A DNA stretch of 59,014 bases from Candidatus Goldiibacteriota bacterium (GCA_018000835.1 JAGNJD010000003.1:1-59014); one strand, 5' to 3'; shown: positions 8,423 to 18,560, counted from the stretch's first letter. Translations and numbers: made by a program. Notes: a model not told the origin generated them from the sequence alone.

Positions 8423-10036
8423 ATGAAAAAAAATCATTTTATTTTACAAAGACAAAAAATTACACCAGGCAGTTTGTTTTTTTTAATATCGTTATTTCTT
8501 GTCATTTTTGTCCGGCTCCGGCTTTTATCAATGCCGCTGGACAGGGATGAGGGCGGATGGGCTTACGCGGGATGGCTTTTACTAAACGGCAATCCGCCGT
8601 TTACTTATTTTTATGATACAAAGATGCCGGGCATATATTATATTTACGCTTTTATTATGATGATTTTTGGACAGACAACCACGGGAATAAGAACCGGCGT
8701 TTTATTGACTGTTCTTATTAATATGTTCCTGGTTTATAAGGTTTTTACAAAGATATCCGGCGATTCTGATGACAGGAAATTATTGTGCAGTGCTTTTTAT
8801 GGACTGTTGACGCTTGACAGGGGGACGTTGTCTTTAAGCGGGTATTCAACGCATTTTATTCTGACTTTTGTCATGTTATCACTTATTTTTCTTTTTGACG
8901 CATTAAAAAACGGAAAGAAAATTATGTTTTTTATGAGCGGGTTATTTATGGGACTTGCATTTTTGACAAAGCAACCCGCCATATTTTTTGTTCTGTTTTT
9001 TTTGATTTATATAATAATAATTGATTTAATTAACCATGTCAGGGTAAAGGATATCCTTATCAAAGTTGTGTTATATTTTACGGGGGCAACATCGATTTTT
9101 CTTTTTGTGTGTTTAATAATGAAAATTAATGGGGTTTTTGACAGATACTGGTTTATGACGGTCATTTATGCTTTTAAACATGGTAACGTAATATCAATCA
9201 GTCAGATTCACGGTTACATTAATTATTTTTTAAAAGTTACATCCGTTTTTTTTAAAATAACTTTTGTTTTATATGTTTTATGGCTTTTTTTGATCGTCTT
9301 TTTCATAAAAGAACAGGATAAAAAAATATTTCATATAATTTTATTTTTGTCATCTGCTGCATTTTGTGCTTCGGGATTTTATTTTACCCAGCATTATTTT
9401 ATTATTTTTGCACTGCCGGCTTCACTTGCCTTTTCGGAAGATTTTAATTTTAAGAGCGGAAAAGCAGGACTAATTTTAGATAAAATAAAATATACGATTT
9501 TTGTATTTTTGCTGATTTTATTAATAATAACCCAATTCGACGTTTTGTTCCAATTAAGCCCGTCAAAGGTAAGCAGAAAAATTTTTCTTGCGAATCCTTT
9601 TCCCGAATCAGAAGAAGTAGCAAAATTTATTAAAAACAACACAAAAGAAACCGATAAAATAGCAATTTTTGGTTCAGAACCGCAGATATTATTTCATGCA
9701 AGGAGAATATCTGCAACAGGATACGTATATTTTAATCAATTGATGGAAGAAAACGAAATTTCGCGAAAAATGCAACAGGAGGCAATTAAAGAGATTGAAG
9801 ATGCAAAACCGGAGTATATGGTTTTTTCCAACATAGACACGTCGTGGATGATCCGTCCAAACTCGTCAAAACAGATACTGGACTGGATTAAATATAAGGT
9901 GCAAAAGGATTATGACCTTGTTGGACTGGTATTGCTGGAAAAAAAATATGAAACAAAATATTTATGGCAGGAAAAAATTGATAAAAGAAGATTAAACGAA
10001 CCTTTTCTTTTAGCCGTTTTTAAGAAAGTAAAATGA
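8423..10036 (+). CDS. GT39/ArnT-like membrane glycosyltransferase (paralogue 2)
   Basis: 537 aa, the same length as its upstream neighbour and clearly a tandem duplicate. It keeps MPLDRDEGGWAY in the first loop and IFGSEPQILFHA in the C-terminal domain. The DNA coding for the first loop is about 90% identical between the copies (compare 6881-7020 with 8492-8640), while the rest has diverged much more. Membrane topology and likely reaction are as for the upstream paralogue. Only five bases separate the genes, so they are probably co-transcribed. The acceptor is unknown; Thr-rich surface proteins are one option. Confidence 0.8.
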   Translation: MKKNHFILQRQKITPGSLFFLISLFLVIFVRLRLLSMPLDRDEGGWAYAGWLLLNGNPPFTYFYDTKMPGIYYIYAFIMMIFGQTTTGIRTGVLLTVLINMFLVYKVFTKISGDSDDRKLLCSAFYGLLTLDRGTLSLSGYSTHFILTFVMLSLIFLFDALKNGKKIMFFMSGLFMGLAFLTKQPAIFFVLFFLIYIIIIDLINHVRVKDILIKVVLYFTGATSIFLFVCLIMKINGVFDRYWFMTVIYAFKHGNVISISQIHGYINYFLKVTSVFFKITFVLYVLWLFLIVFFIKEQDKKIFHIILFLSSAAFCASGFYFTQHYFIIFALPASLAFSEDFNFKSGKAGLILDKIKYTIFVFLLILLIITQFDVLFQLSPSKVSRKIFLANPFPESEEVAKFIKNNTKETDKIAIFGSEPQILFHARRISATGYVYFNQLMEENEISRKMQQEAIKEIEDAKPEYMVFSNIDTSWMIRPNSSKQILDWIKYKVQKDYDLVGLVLLEKKYETKYLWQEKIDKRRLNEPFLLAVFKKVK

Positions 10037-10180
10037 TAAATCAGGTATTGCCGATAAATTTCATAAAAGCGTATAGTTTGTTGATTTTATTTAACCAATA
10101 CGCCCGGTCTGAATTCTTTTTTGCAAAAAATGGACGTTATAAAAAAATCAAAAATATCTGTGGTAAATGATTTTTTTTTA

Positions 10181-10210
10181 TTGTAAAATATATCAGATAA
10201 TTTTTATAAT
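10181..10210 (+). promoter_or_regulatory. Promoter and inverted repeat upstream of the RRM gene
   Basis: TTGTAA (10181-10186), an 18-base spacer and TATAAT (10205-10210). An inverted repeat CTGGTTT/AAACCAG (10211-10217, 10227-10233) sits where transcription should begin and could be an operator. Confidence 0.5.
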
Positions 10211-10230
10211 CTGGTTTGATAATGCAAAAC

Positions 10231-10265
10231 CAGGGACATAAATTACTATAATAATTACTTCCCTG
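10231..10265 (+). promoter_or_regulatory. Hairpin in the 5' leader of the RRM gene
   Basis: CAGGGA (10231-10236) pairs with TCCCTG (10260-10265) across an A/T-rich interior. It lies 37 bases before the start codon, and its position suggests control of mRNA stability or translation. No known RNA family is recognised. Confidence 0.35.
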
Positions 10266-10301
10266 AGAAACATTATTAAACGAAAAACAGGAGGAGTAAT
10301 T

Positions 10302-10625
10302 ATGCAAGGCAGTAAACTTTACGTAGGTAATCTTGATTATGCAACGACTGATGTAGAACTAAAAGAATTGTTTTCGGCTTATGGAGAGGTAAAAGAGGCA
10401 GTGGTAATTGAAAGAAAGGGATTTGGTTTTGTAACAATGGATACTCCGGAAAATGCAGAAAAAGCAAAGAATGAAATGAACGGCAAGGAAGTAAACGGCA
10501 GAGTCGTAAAAGTAGATGAGGCAAGACCGCCGCGCGAAAAAGGAAGCAATAATAGAAGAGGCGGTTTTGGAAACAAGAGAGGAAAATTCGGTGGAAACAG
10601 ATTTGGAGACAGAGACAGATTTTAA
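10302..10625 (+). CDS. Small RRM-type RNA-binding protein with Gly/Arg-rich tail
   Basis: 107 aa. Residues 4-75 form one RNA recognition motif with RNP2 KLYVGNL and RNP1 KGFGFVTM, the aromatic residues that stack on RNA bases. The tail (about 78-107) is rich in Gly, Arg, Asn and Phe (RRGGFGNKRGKFGG), like the cold-induced Rbp proteins of cyanobacteria and other bacteria. It probably binds single-stranded RNA as a chaperone. A strong GGAGGAG site precedes the ATG. The gene is monocistronic, with a promoter at 10181-10210 and a terminator at 10681-10705. Confidence 0.9.
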   Translation: MQGSKLYVGNLDYATTDVELKELFSAYGEVKEAVVIERKGFGFVTMDTPENAEKAKNEMNGKEVNGRVVKVDEARPPREKGSNNRRGGFGNKRGKFGGNRFGDRDRF

Positions 10626-10680
10626 TTGCCGATTGCTGATTATCCATCCCGGATTTAAAACAATTTAAAGAATGTTTAAT

Positions 10681-10705
10681 AAGGGCGACTTCGTAGGTCG
10701 CCCTT
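10681..10705 (+). terminator. Hairpin terminator after the RRM gene
   Basis: AAGGGCGAC and GTCGCCCTT form a perfect 9-bp stem with a 7-base loop. The following sequence is AAATATT rather than a T-run, so it may be a weak terminator or an mRNA-protecting hairpin. Confidence 0.6.
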
Positions 10706-10863
10706 AAATATTAGAGTAAATGGTAAAGGCAAAAAGTGCATTTTTTATCAAAAAAATAAAGACTTTTTGATTTTTTATCTCACAGATAACTGTTTTTGTT
10801 GATTTATGTACCCGTAAAAACACCTTTATATAATGTAATTTTACAGTTTCCTTTATGCAAAAC

Positions 10864-10892
10864 TTGACATTATAAAAAAAAATGTGTATACT
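10864..10892 (+). promoter_or_regulatory. Consensus promoter of the rpsU-dnaG-rpoD operon
   Basis: TTGACA (10864-10869), a 17-base spacer and TATACT (10887-10892): five or six of six matches at both boxes with ideal spacing. It lies 44 bases before the rpsU start. Confidence 0.8.
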
Positions 10893-10935
10893 TTATTAAA
10901 TTTATAAATTTAAATGATTGGCAGGTGAAATATTA

Positions 10936-11124
10936 ATGGCTGAGATATCAGTAAAAGATAATGAATCACTCGATGATGCAATGAAAAGATTTAAAAAGAA
11001 AGTTCAGGATGCCGGGATACTGCAGGAGATGAAGAAAAGGGAATATTATGAACCGCCTTCCGTCAGACGCAAACAAAAAATGTGGGCAGCAAATAAAAAA
11101 AGGAAAAGAAACAGACATAGATGA
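10936..11124 (+). CDS. rpsU: 30S ribosomal protein S21
   Basis: 62 aa. [19 protein letters not shown] and the basic tail (KKRKRNRHR) are typical of bS21, a small subunit protein near the mRNA exit that helps base-pairing with the Shine-Dalgarno region. The start is ATG 10936 because AGGTGA (10923-10928) sits seven bases upstream; an earlier in-frame start at 10918 has no such site. A consensus promoter precedes it, and the stop overlaps the start of yqeY by four bases. Confidence 0.95.
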   Translation: MAEISVKDNESLDDAMKRFKKKVQDAGILQEMKKREYYEPPSVRRKQKMWAANKKRKRNRHR

Positions 11125-11573
11125 GTTTCATTGATGCTTTAAACGAAGATTTAAAAAATGCCTTAAAAGAGAAAAATGAAATAAAATTAGCCGCAATAAG
11201 GCAGATTAAAACTCACGTAACCAATGCAGAAATTAAAAAAGGGAAAATGCTGACTGAAGAAGAAATAGGCACAGTAGTTTTTTCACTTGTAAAATCCCAT
11301 AATGAATCAATAGAAAGTTTTAAGTCGGGCAACAGACCAGACCTGGTTGAAAAAGAAGAAAAAGAATTATTTTATTTAAAACACTATCTGCCTGAACAAC
11401 TCTCCGATGAAGAATTAAAAAACGTTATCGTCGAAACCATAAAAGAAACCGGAGCGGTTTCCGGTAAAGACATCGGCAGGGTAATGGGAAAATTAATGCC
11501 CAAAGTAAAAGGCAAAGCAGATGGTGCAAAAGTAAAATTATTCGCAACTCAGATACTTGATGGTCAGAAGTAA
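11121..11573 (+). CDS. yqeY: YqeY/GatB-tail domain protein
   Basis: 150 aa, full length for the YqeY family. Seen: [20 protein letters not shown], then [16 protein letters not shown], and [16 protein letters not shown]. YqeY resembles the C-terminal domain of the amidotransferase subunit GatB and is thought to bind tRNA or a related RNA; its exact role is not established. In Bacillus and many other bacteria it follows rpsU, as here, with an ATGA overlap showing translational coupling. Confidence 0.92.
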   Translation: MSFIDALNEDLKNALKEKNEIKLAAIRQIKTHVTNAEIKKGKMLTEEEIGTVVFSLVKSHNESIESFKSGNRPDLVEKEEKELFYLKHYLPEQLSDEELKNVIVETIKETGAVSGKDIGRVMGKLMPKVKGKADGAKVKLFATQILDGQK

Positions 11574-11582
11574 TTTTAAAAT

Positions 11583-12158
11583 ATGCGTTTGACGAGAAAA
11601 TTTTTTAATCGTAATTCAGTTGTCGTTGCAAAAGAACTGCTTGGTAAAATTCTTGCCAGCAATTTAGGCAACAAAAAAGTTTCAGGTATGATTGTCGAAA
11701 CGGAGGCATACAGAGGCGATAAAGATGCAGGCAGTCATGCATATAAAAAAGTTACGCCGCGCAATAAAATTATGTATGGACCGCCCGGTCATGCTTACGT
11801 TTATTTCTGTTACGGCAATCATTATCTGCTGAATATAGTTACGGAAAGTGAAGGGAATCCCGGCGCCGTTTTGATACGGGCACTGGAACCGGTTACAAAC
11901 GTAAAGGAGATGGTTAAAAGAAGGAAAGTTAAGGATAAACGTAAATTAACAAATGGTCCCGGGAAATTAACGCAGGCACTTGCAATAGGAAAAAATGAAA
12001 ATGGTCTGGACGTAACGAAAAGTAATAAACTTTTTCTGATTGATTCAAGAAAAAGAAAAAAATTTAAAATAATATCTGCATCAAGGGTTGGGATAAAGCA
12101 GGGCATGGATAAAAAATGGCGATTTTACGTTAAGGATAACGAATACGTTTCCACGTAA
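11583..12158 (+). CDS. mpg: 3-methyladenine DNA glycosylase (AAG/MPG type)
   Basis: 191 aa, the usual length of bacterial Mpg. VETEAYRGDKDAGSHA contains the catalytic Glu region, MYGPPGHAYVYFCYGNH is the conserved core, and NGPGKLTQAL is the C-terminal motif. It removes alkylated purines such as 3-methyladenine from DNA and leaves an abasic site for base-excision repair. It starts nine bases after yqeY, without a clear ribosome-binding site, within the operon that leads to dnaG and rpoD. Confidence 0.93.
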   Translation: MRLTRKFFNRNSVVVAKELLGKILASNLGNKKVSGMIVETEAYRGDKDAGSHAYKKVTPRNKIMYGPPGHAYVYFCYGNHYLLNIVTESEGNPGAVLIRALEPVTNVKEMVKRRKVKDKRKLTNGPGKLTQALAIGKNENGLDVTKSNKLFLIDSRKRKKFKIISASRVGIKQGMDKKWRFYVKDNEYVST

Positions 12159-12210
12159 TTTTTTACCCGGAATTAATAATATAAAAACATTATAAATGAG
12201 GAGAAAAAAG

Positions 12211-13185
12211 ATGAAACTAAAAGCCATTTTTAATACGATAATCCAGTATGGAATAAAAATGGACCCTCGCGGCGAAAAAGAAGTCAAAGAATGTTTAAAA
12301 AGAGCAAAAGAAGAATATAACTCTCTGCCTGAAAGAGAAAAGCAATTTTTTGATTTGGAAAAACTGGAGAATCCGTATGCGGATTCTCGCATAATTTTTG
12401 ACAATGATAAAGACGTTAAGGGGGTTCTCGTAGGAATAGACATTGACGTTGCGGAAATTTTACTGGCTGAAAGTTTAAAAAACCGTGGCAAGAAAGTAGA
12501 TGCAATAATTTCACATCATCCGGTCGGACTTGCTTCTGCAAAATTTTATGACGTTATGGACATGCAGGCAGACATTTTTTCTGCATTTGGCGTTCCAATT
12601 TCAGCAGCAGAGGATTTAACTGAAAAAAGAAAAAAAGAAGTAGGCGAAAAAGTAATGCCCGGTAATCATTACAGGACTGAGGATGCAGCCAAATTACTCG
12701 AATTTCCGCTGCTTAATACGCATACGCCGTCTGATAACTGCGTGGCAACGTATCTGCAACGCAGGTTTGACGAAGAAAAACCTGAAACAGTGGGCAAAAT
12801 TATTGACATGCTGCTGGAAGAAAAAGAATATTATGAATTTTCAAAACGTGGAATCGGTCCGGTAATTTTAAACGGCGATAAAAAAAGAAAGGTTAAAAAA
12901 GTTTTTGTCGACATGACCGGCGGAACCGAAGGGTCAAAAGACATATACGCAAGATTGTCAAATGCAGGTGTTGATACGATAGTAGGCATGCATTTTTCAG
13001 AAGAACACAAAAAAGCAATACAAGCAGCAAGTCTGAATTGTGTAATTGCCGGACACATTTCTTCGGATACGCTTGGAATGAACGTTATGCTTGACGAAGT
13101 TGAAAAAAAAGCGGGAGAACTGGACGTTTTTCAGACGTCCGGATTTATGAGAGTAAAAAGGACACAACGTAAAAGAAGTAAATAA
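12211..13185 (+). CDS. NIF3-like (DUF34) dinuclear metal-site protein
   Basis: 324 aa from ATG 12211, chosen because GAGGAG (12198-12203) is well spaced to it; an earlier ATG at 12196 overlaps that site. Seen: VLVGIDIDVAEILL, metal-binding ISHHPVG, and the second half with IAGHISSDTLGMNV, which supplies further His ligands. NIF3/YqfO proteins form hexamers with two metal ions per site. A GTP-cyclohydrolase I-like or metal-supply role has been discussed, but function is unsettled. In Firmicutes the relative YqfO lies by sigA and dnaG, in line with its place here. Confidence 0.85.
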   Translation: MKLKAIFNTIIQYGIKMDPRGEKEVKECLKRAKEEYNSLPEREKQFFDLEKLENPYADSRIIFDNDKDVKGVLVGIDIDVAEILLAESLKNRGKKVDAIISHHPVGLASAKFYDVMDMQADIFSAFGVPISAAEDLTEKRKKEVGEKVMPGNHYRTEDAAKLLEFPLLNTHTPSDNCVATYLQRRFDEEKPETVGKIIDMLLEEKEYYEFSKRGIGPVILNGDKKRKVKKVFVDMTGGTEGSKDIYARLSNAGVDTIVGMHFSEEHKKAIQAASLNCVIAGHISSDTLGMNVMLDEVEKKAGELDVFQTSGFMRVKRTQRKRSK

Positions 13186-13207
13186 CGCAGGAAAAAAGAG
13201 TTTAAAA

Positions 13208-13681
13208 ATGAGAGTAATCATTGACGGCGATTCCCAGCCGGAAAAAAATGAAATTATAGTTCTTTTACAGAAACACAAAGTAAAGGTTGTCATGGTGATG
13301 AGCGTTGCACATTATTCGCCGGACATTAATTCTTATGCCGACGTCATTTACGTTGACAACAAACCGCAGGAAACGGACGTAAAAATTATGAACATTGCCT
13401 GTGAAAATGACATTGTAATAACAGCGGATACCGGACTTTCCTTTTTTTTAGCCGGTAAAAAGACTATTGTAATAGATCCCAGAGGAAAAATTTTTAATTC
13501 CAAATTCGCCGGAGCAAAAATAGAAACGCTTCATATAGAAAAAAAATTAAGACGATCGGAAAGAAGGGTGAAAATAAAAGGTCCAAAACCGTATTTAAAA
13601 ACGGATCTTAAAAATCTTAAAGAAACGCTTGAAAAATTAATTTTAAAACATAATAGGGATTTGAGATTTGATTCCAACTGA
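13208..13681 (+). CDS. YaiI/YqxD family protein (DUF188)
   Basis: 157 aa. MRVIIDGDSQP at the N-terminus, then VVMVMSVAHYS and DIVITADTGLSFFLAGK, the DUF188 pattern with conserved Asp residues reminiscent of PIN-like folds. The biochemical role is unknown. B. subtilis yqxD lies directly before dnaG, exactly as here. The end overlaps the start of dnaG by 14 bases. Confidence 0.85.
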   Translation: MRVIIDGDSQPEKNEIIVLLQKHKVKVVMVMSVAHYSPDINSYADVIYVDNKPQETDVKIMNIACENDIVITADTGLSFFLAGKKTIVIDPRGKIFNSKFAGAKIETLHIEKKLRRSERRVKIKGPKPYLKTDLKNLKETLEKLILKHNRDLRFDSN

Positions 13682-15482
13682 AAAAATTGAACAGATAAAA
13701 GAGGCAAACGACATCGTTGACGTTATCGGTGATTATGTTTCCCTGCAAAAATCAGGTTCAAACTATAAGGCGCTGTGCCCGTTTCATCAGGAAAAGACGC
13801 CGTCTTTTATGGTAAGTCCGCAGAAACAGATATTTCATTGTTTCGGATGTAACGTGGGCGGAAACGTTTTTAGTTTTATCCAGAAAATTGAAAATGTAAC
13901 TTTCATTGAAAGCGTTAAATTACTCGCAAGAAAAGCAGGTATAACAATAGAGGAAAGCAGATATGACTTTAAACCGTCTGAAAAGGAAAAAATACTGGAA
14001 ATAAACAAGGAAGCATTGAAATATTTCAGGGAGCAGTTTATGAAAAACGAAAAACCGCAGAATTACGTAAAGATGCGCGGCATAACCGAAGAAACACTGG
14101 AAGAATTTAAAATCGGATATGCACCAGACGGTAATGGGTTATTTTTAAGATTAAAGGAAAAAAAAATTCCAGAGGATCTTATATTAAAGTCATGGTTATG
14201 CAATAAAAAAGGTGCAAATTATTCTGACATTTTCAGAGATAGACTGATTTTCCCGATATTTAATATTTATTCGGAACCCATTGCATTTGGAGGCAGGGTC
14301 TTTGACAATTCATTGCCGAAATACATAAATTCGGCGGATACACAGTTGTATTCAAAAGGGAAAAACCTTTACAATCTGAATAATGCGAGGAAAAGCAGCG
14401 ACGGCTTTCTTATCCTTGTTGAAGGATACATGGATGCAATAAAATTGTTTTCCCATGGAATAAAAAACGTAGTTGCATCGCTCGGCACGGCACTTACGGA
14501 TGATCAGATGAAAATCCTAAAAAGATATACGTCAAAGATAGTGGTATTATACGACATGGACGATGCAGGAAGAAAATCTGCAATAAGAGCGGGAGAAATC
14601 GGATTTAAATCCGGCATTGAAATGCTGGTTGCGCACTATGAGGGTGCAAAAGATCCGGATGATTTCATAAGACAAAAAGGCGTTGAAGCAATGAACGGAG
14701 TCATAAAAGGAGCGGTTCCTTTTATTAATTACAGGATAGATTTTTATAAACTAAAAGGAGACATAAAAAATTCGTATTATAAAGAAAAGGTGTTAAATGA
14801 AATGGCGGATTTGATTGCATCTATGGACAATCTTATAGTAAAAAGCGATTCAATTAAAAAAGTTTCTCAAATGTTATCAATAGACGAAACAATCGTTGAA
14901 AAGTATGTAAACAGAAAGAACAAAAAAATATCAGGCATGGAAAAACAGCCGGAAATTTCTATTGATTTAAAACCGCGGATGAAATTAATTGACATGGCGG
15001 AAAAAACGATTTTGCAGAGTGCAATTATTTGCCTTGGAACGAAAAATGAAGGAATGATATTAAAACACATTTTTAGCACCATGAAATTGGCTGACGTTGA
15101 CTATCTGAAGTTTAACAATGAAATTTACAGCGGGATACTTGCTAAAATTGAAGAGTATTTCAATAAAAAAGAAGGGGACATTTTAAACAAACTTCAGATG
15201 GATTACATTGAGAACGAAAAAATCATAAATCTTTTTTCGGAATTATTGTCGGAAGAATATTCCTATAAAAGGGACGTAGATAACATAACTAAAATAGTTC
15301 AGATAGTAAACGACTGCGTTGAAAAAATCGAAAATGAAAAAATAAATGAGAAAGTTACGTCGTTGCAATATCAGATAGAAAAAGCAGAAAAAGCCGACGA
15401 TTATGAAGCGGTAAGCAATCTTTTAAAGGAAAAACAAAGATTAATAAAAATCATAAAAAGAAGAGGTGATGACGTTGAGTAA
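13668..15482 (+). CDS. dnaG: DNA primase DnaG
   Basis: 604 aa. The CHC2 zinc finger has CPFH (37-40) and CFGC (58-61). The catalytic RNAP-like domain follows, with the Toprim motifs VEGYMDA near 252 and YDMDDAGR near 295. The C-terminal third is helical and poorly conserved, as expected for the helicase-binding domain. It makes RNA primers for DNA replication. The start is TTG 13668: an in-frame stop lies two codons upstream, and AGGGA at 13655-13659 is eight bases away. The gene overlaps DUF188 upstream and the sigma factor gene downstream. Confidence 0.95.
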   Translation: MIPTEKIEQIKEANDIVDVIGDYVSLQKSGSNYKALCPFHQEKTPSFMVSPQKQIFHCFGCNVGGNVFSFIQKIENVTFIESVKLLARKAGITIEESRYDFKPSEKEKILEINKEALKYFREQFMKNEKPQNYVKMRGITEETLEEFKIGYAPDGNGLFLRLKEKKIPEDLILKSWLCNKKGANYSDIFRDRLIFPIFNIYSEPIAFGGRVFDNSLPKYINSADTQLYSKGKNLYNLNNARKSSDGFLILVEGYMDAIKLFSHGIKNVVASLGTALTDDQMKILKRYTSKIVVLYDMDDAGRKSAIRAGEIGFKSGIEMLVAHYEGAKDPDDFIRQKGVEAMNGVIKGAVPFINYRIDFYKLKGDIKNSYYKEKVLNEMADLIASMDNLIVKSDSIKKVSQMLSIDETIVEKYVNRKNKKISGMEKQPEISIDLKPRMKLIDMAEKTILQSAIICLGTKNEGMILKHIFSTMKLADVDYLKFNNEIYSGILAKIEEYFNKKEGDILNKLQMDYIENEKIINLFSELLSEEYSYKRDVDNITKIVQIVNDCVEKIENEKINEKVTSLQYQIEKAEKADDYEAVSNLLKEKQRLIKIIKRRGDDVE

Positions 15483-17208
15483 GAATCTAAAAGATTTGCC
15501 GGAAGTTCAGGAACTTATAAAAAAAGGAAAAGAAAAAGGTTTTTTGACCTATGAGGAATTAAACGATTCTTTGCCTGAAGACTTTTCTTCGGTAGAAGAT
15601 ATAGACAACATGCTTAACATCATTGACGAGATGGACATAGAAATAAGGGAAGAAGGAAAGATAGATAAAATACTATTGGGTAAAGGTGCGATTGAAAAAG
15701 TCGAAGAACCTGAAGTACTTGATGATGAGGGGTTTTCGTCAGACCCCGTTCAGATGTATCTGCATGAAATGGGCAAAGTTCCTCTTCTTGAAAAAAGGGA
15801 AGACGAAGTTCGTCTTGCAAAAAAAATAGAAAATGCAGAATTAAACGTAAAAAACGCCATTTTTGATACAAAAATAGGTTTTGATGAAATTAAAAAATTA
15901 AGCGAAGACCTTACAAACGGTAACGTAAGGATAATTGACATAATTAAGACAAAACTGGAAGGGGACATCCCGCCTTCCGTTGAAAAAAGATTGATAGAAA
16001 GGTTTAACAAATACCTGAAACGATCTGAAAAAGTTGAAAAAGACATGCTTCAGGTTAAGGAAAAAATTTCCCAAAAACGGATTACGCCAAAGAAAAAGAA
16101 AAAATATGAAACCACGCTGGAAATTTTACGCAGGAGAAAACTTGATTATCTGAACATGCTTAAACTTAATAATGAACAGATAAATATTATTGCAAAAAAA
16201 ATTATAAACGTTGTAAATAAAATTAACAAAGATGAAAAGGAGATATCTTTATTAGAGAACAGGATTGGTAAATCTTACAATGACATTCATATAATGTATA
16301 AGAAAAAAAGTATGTTAAAAAAATATTTAAAAAAGAAAAAAATAAAACTGAACAATTTTGAGGAAATGCTTTCAAAAATTGATTCGGGCAGGGCTTCCAT
16401 AAAAAGAGAAGAAACAATGGCTGGTATGAACGAGGAAGAACTAAAGATACTTGCATATACAATAAGAAGAAACATGCTTGAAGCACGTAAAACGAGAAAA
16501 GAACTCGTGGTCGCAAATTTAAGGCTCGTCGTTTCAATAGCAAAAAAATACATTAATAAGGGATTGTCCTTTCTCGATTTGATACAGGAAGGCAACATAG
16601 GACTTATGAGGGCAGTTGAAAGATTTGAGTATAAAAGAGGTTATAAATTTTCAACATATGCAACGTGGTGGATAAGACAGGCAATAACAAGAGCCATAGC
16701 AGATCAGGCAAGAACCATAAGAATCCCCGTCCATATGATAGAAACAATCAATAAGTTAAACAAAGTAGCAAGGATGTTTGTACAGCAGTACGGCAGGGAA
16801 CCGAAACCGGAAGAAATTGCAAAAAAGATGTCACTTTCCGTTGATAAGGTCCGTTCCGTCCTGAAAATTTCACAACATCCAATATCGCTCGAAACGCCTA
16901 TTGGTGAAGAAAAGGATTCTCATCTTGGTGATTTTATAGAAGATAAAGACGCCATATCTCCTGCATCTGCTGCCGTAAACGTCCTTTTAAAAGAGCAGAT
17001 TGAAAAAGTCATGAAATCACTTAAGGAAAGAGAGGCAGAGGTTCTGCGGCTTCGTTTTGGTATCGGGGATGGAGTGCCGCATACCCTGGAGGAAGTCGGA
17101 AAAATATTTAAAGTGACAAGAGAACGCGTGCGTCAGATAGAGGCAAAGGCATTAAGAAAATTAAGACACCCTGCGAGGGCAAAAAATTTAAAGGGATTTC
17201 TTGACTGA
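15475..17208 (+). CDS. rpoD: Primary sigma factor, RpoD/SigA type
   Basis: 577 aa from TTG 15475. AGAGGTGA ends six bases before it, while GTG 15466 and ATG 15469 fall inside that site. Region 1.1 ([20 protein letters not shown]) comes first, then region 1.2 with [15 protein letters not shown], and a Lys-rich non-conserved insert (about 115-325). Region 2 has [30 protein letters not shown] and RTIRIPVHM. Region 4.2 is [14 protein letters not shown]. This is the housekeeping sigma factor that recognises TTGACA/TATAAT promoters, and several such sites are visible in this window. It ends the rpsU-dnaG-rpoD operon. Confidence 0.96.
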   Translation: MSKNLKDLPEVQELIKKGKEKGFLTYEELNDSLPEDFSSVEDIDNMLNIIDEMDIEIREEGKIDKILLGKGAIEKVEEPEVLDDEGFSSDPVQMYLHEMGKVPLLEKREDEVRLAKKIENAELNVKNAIFDTKIGFDEIKKLSEDLTNGNVRIIDIIKTKLEGDIPPSVEKRLIERFNKYLKRSEKVEKDMLQVKEKISQKRITPKKKKKYETTLEILRRRKLDYLNMLKLNNEQINIIAKKIINVVNKINKDEKEISLLENRIGKSYNDIHIMYKKKSMLKKYLKKKKIKLNNFEEMLSKIDSGRASIKREETMAGMNEEELKILAYTIRRNMLEARKTRKELVVANLRLVVSIAKKYINKGLSFLDLIQEGNIGLMRAVERFEYKRGYKFSTYATWWIRQAITRAIADQARTIRIPVHMIETINKLNKVARMFVQQYGREPKPEEIAKKMSLSVDKVRSVLKISQHPISLETPIGEEKDSHLGDFIEDKDAISPASAAVNVLLKEQIEKVMKSLKEREAEVLRLRFGIGDGVPHTLEEVGKIFKVTRERVRQIEAKALRKLRHPARAKNLKGFLD

Positions 17209-17211
17209 TTG

Positions 17212-18234
17212 ATGGATTCCGGAAAAAAAACGCACATAGTCGTAATAAAAACCGATGGTATAGGAGATGCTGTTCTAACATCTCCTTTTTTGTTTGAATT
17301 AAGAAAACATTACCGGAATGCTTTTATCACCGGAATTTTAAGCCCGGCAGGAAAAGAAGTGCTCGAATCTCTTAATTTATTTGACGACATAAAAGTAATA
17401 GACCCACAATGGTTAAAATATAAAAAAGTTTTTTTCATAAAAAGATGGACGTCTGCATTACAACTGTTATTCATTATTAACAAGATTCATCCTGACGTTG
17501 CAATTGCCCTGCGGTGGCAGGACAGGTTAACGTCGCTTGTCCTTTCTTTATGCAATGCAAAAATGAAAATAGGATATGACGTTGGGGGGATGGGTTTTGG
17601 TATAGACGTTAAGATTCCTATTCAGGAAGGCGTTCATACGATACATAGAAATTTAAACGTCCTTTCAGGTATTTTACCTGGGAAAAAATTTAAAATCAAA
17701 ATAGGAATTTCTTGTGGTGAATCAGACGTAAGTAAAGTAAAAAATATCTTAAAAGCAAATAAGATAAAAAGATACGTAGTCGTTCACCCTGTATCCGGAC
17801 ATACGGCAAAGGACTGGGGTATAGATAATTTTAAATGTCTGGCTGAAAAGATTGCAAAAAAAGTAAGCGTCGTCATCATTGGTGGAAAAGATGACAGGGA
17901 TATCAATTTAATTTCAGGAGAGAACATATTAAATCTGGCAGGTCGGCTTTCAATAAGAGAAACAGCAGCGTTGATAAAGAATTCTTCATTCGTAATAGGA
18001 AATGATTCCGCCGCAGTACACATTGCCTCTGTTTTTAACGTTAAGTCACTAACTCTGTTTTCCGGGACTGTGGACTACAGATGCTGGAAGGCATGGGGTA
18101 AAAATAGTCATGTCATGATGAACAAAGTCTCCTGTAGCGGCTGTGAACTCATAAAATGTAATCAGAGGTCACATCCATGTATGAATTTCTCCATTGAAGA
18201 AGTTTATAAAAAATTTTTATCGTTATATAGGTAA
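17212..18234 (+). CDS. Glycosyltransferase family 9 (heptosyltransferase-like)
   Basis: 340 aa from ATG 17212; TTG 17209 is also possible. N-terminal IVVIKTDGIGDAVLTSPFL and C-terminal VVHPVSGHTAKDWG, LAGRLSIRETAALI and VIGNDSAAVHIA are GT9 hallmarks, the last being the ADP-heptose binding loop. Members add heptose to lipopolysaccharide core. A Cys cluster near the end (CSGCELIKCNQ) is also common in the family. It follows rpoD by three bases, so it may be read from the same transcript. Its presence suggests an outer membrane with LPS-like glycolipid. Confidence 0.88.
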   Translation: MDSGKKTHIVVIKTDGIGDAVLTSPFLFELRKHYRNAFITGILSPAGKEVLESLNLFDDIKVIDPQWLKYKKVFFIKRWTSALQLLFIINKIHPDVAIALRWQDRLTSLVLSLCNAKMKIGYDVGGMGFGIDVKIPIQEGVHTIHRNLNVLSGILPGKKFKIKIGISCGESDVSKVKNILKANKIKRYVVVHPVSGHTAKDWGIDNFKCLAEKIAKKVSVVIIGGKDDRDINLISGENILNLAGRLSIRETAALIKNSSFVIGNDSAAVHIASVFNVKSLTLFSGTVDYRCWKAWGKNSHVMMNKVSCSGCELIKCNQRSHPCMNFSIEEVYKKFLSLYR

Positions 18235-18560
18235 AAATTTATTTTTTAAGTCGGGAAAAACGGGTTTTAATTTTTATTACTGCACTGCACAATAAAAAAT
18301 TATGCTTGTCCGTCATTTTGCACACGGCATTTGTCATTTGAAATCTGTTACTTACGTATGTTTTATAGTCACTCCATTAAGTTTACCGGACGTTATATGA
18401 AAATTATCCTGCATCATACATAACAATATTTTTATTTGATTATAAAAATTATTTTGTTAAAATATATAAAATTTTCAAATCACGCGTACTGGAGTTTCCC
18501 GGTTTCTGTCCGGGTAAATGCGTTTTTAAATTTTCATAAAAATATTATCTGGAGTTTAAA
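18235..18560. other. Intergenic region before the glycosyl operon
   Basis: 326 AT-rich bases. Possible -35/-10 boxes are TTGATT at 18437 and TAAAAT at 18458, but the spacer is only 15. A small inverted repeat CCCGG-TTTCTGT-CCGGG lies near 18498-18514. No coding frame or known RNA is seen. Confidence 0.4.
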
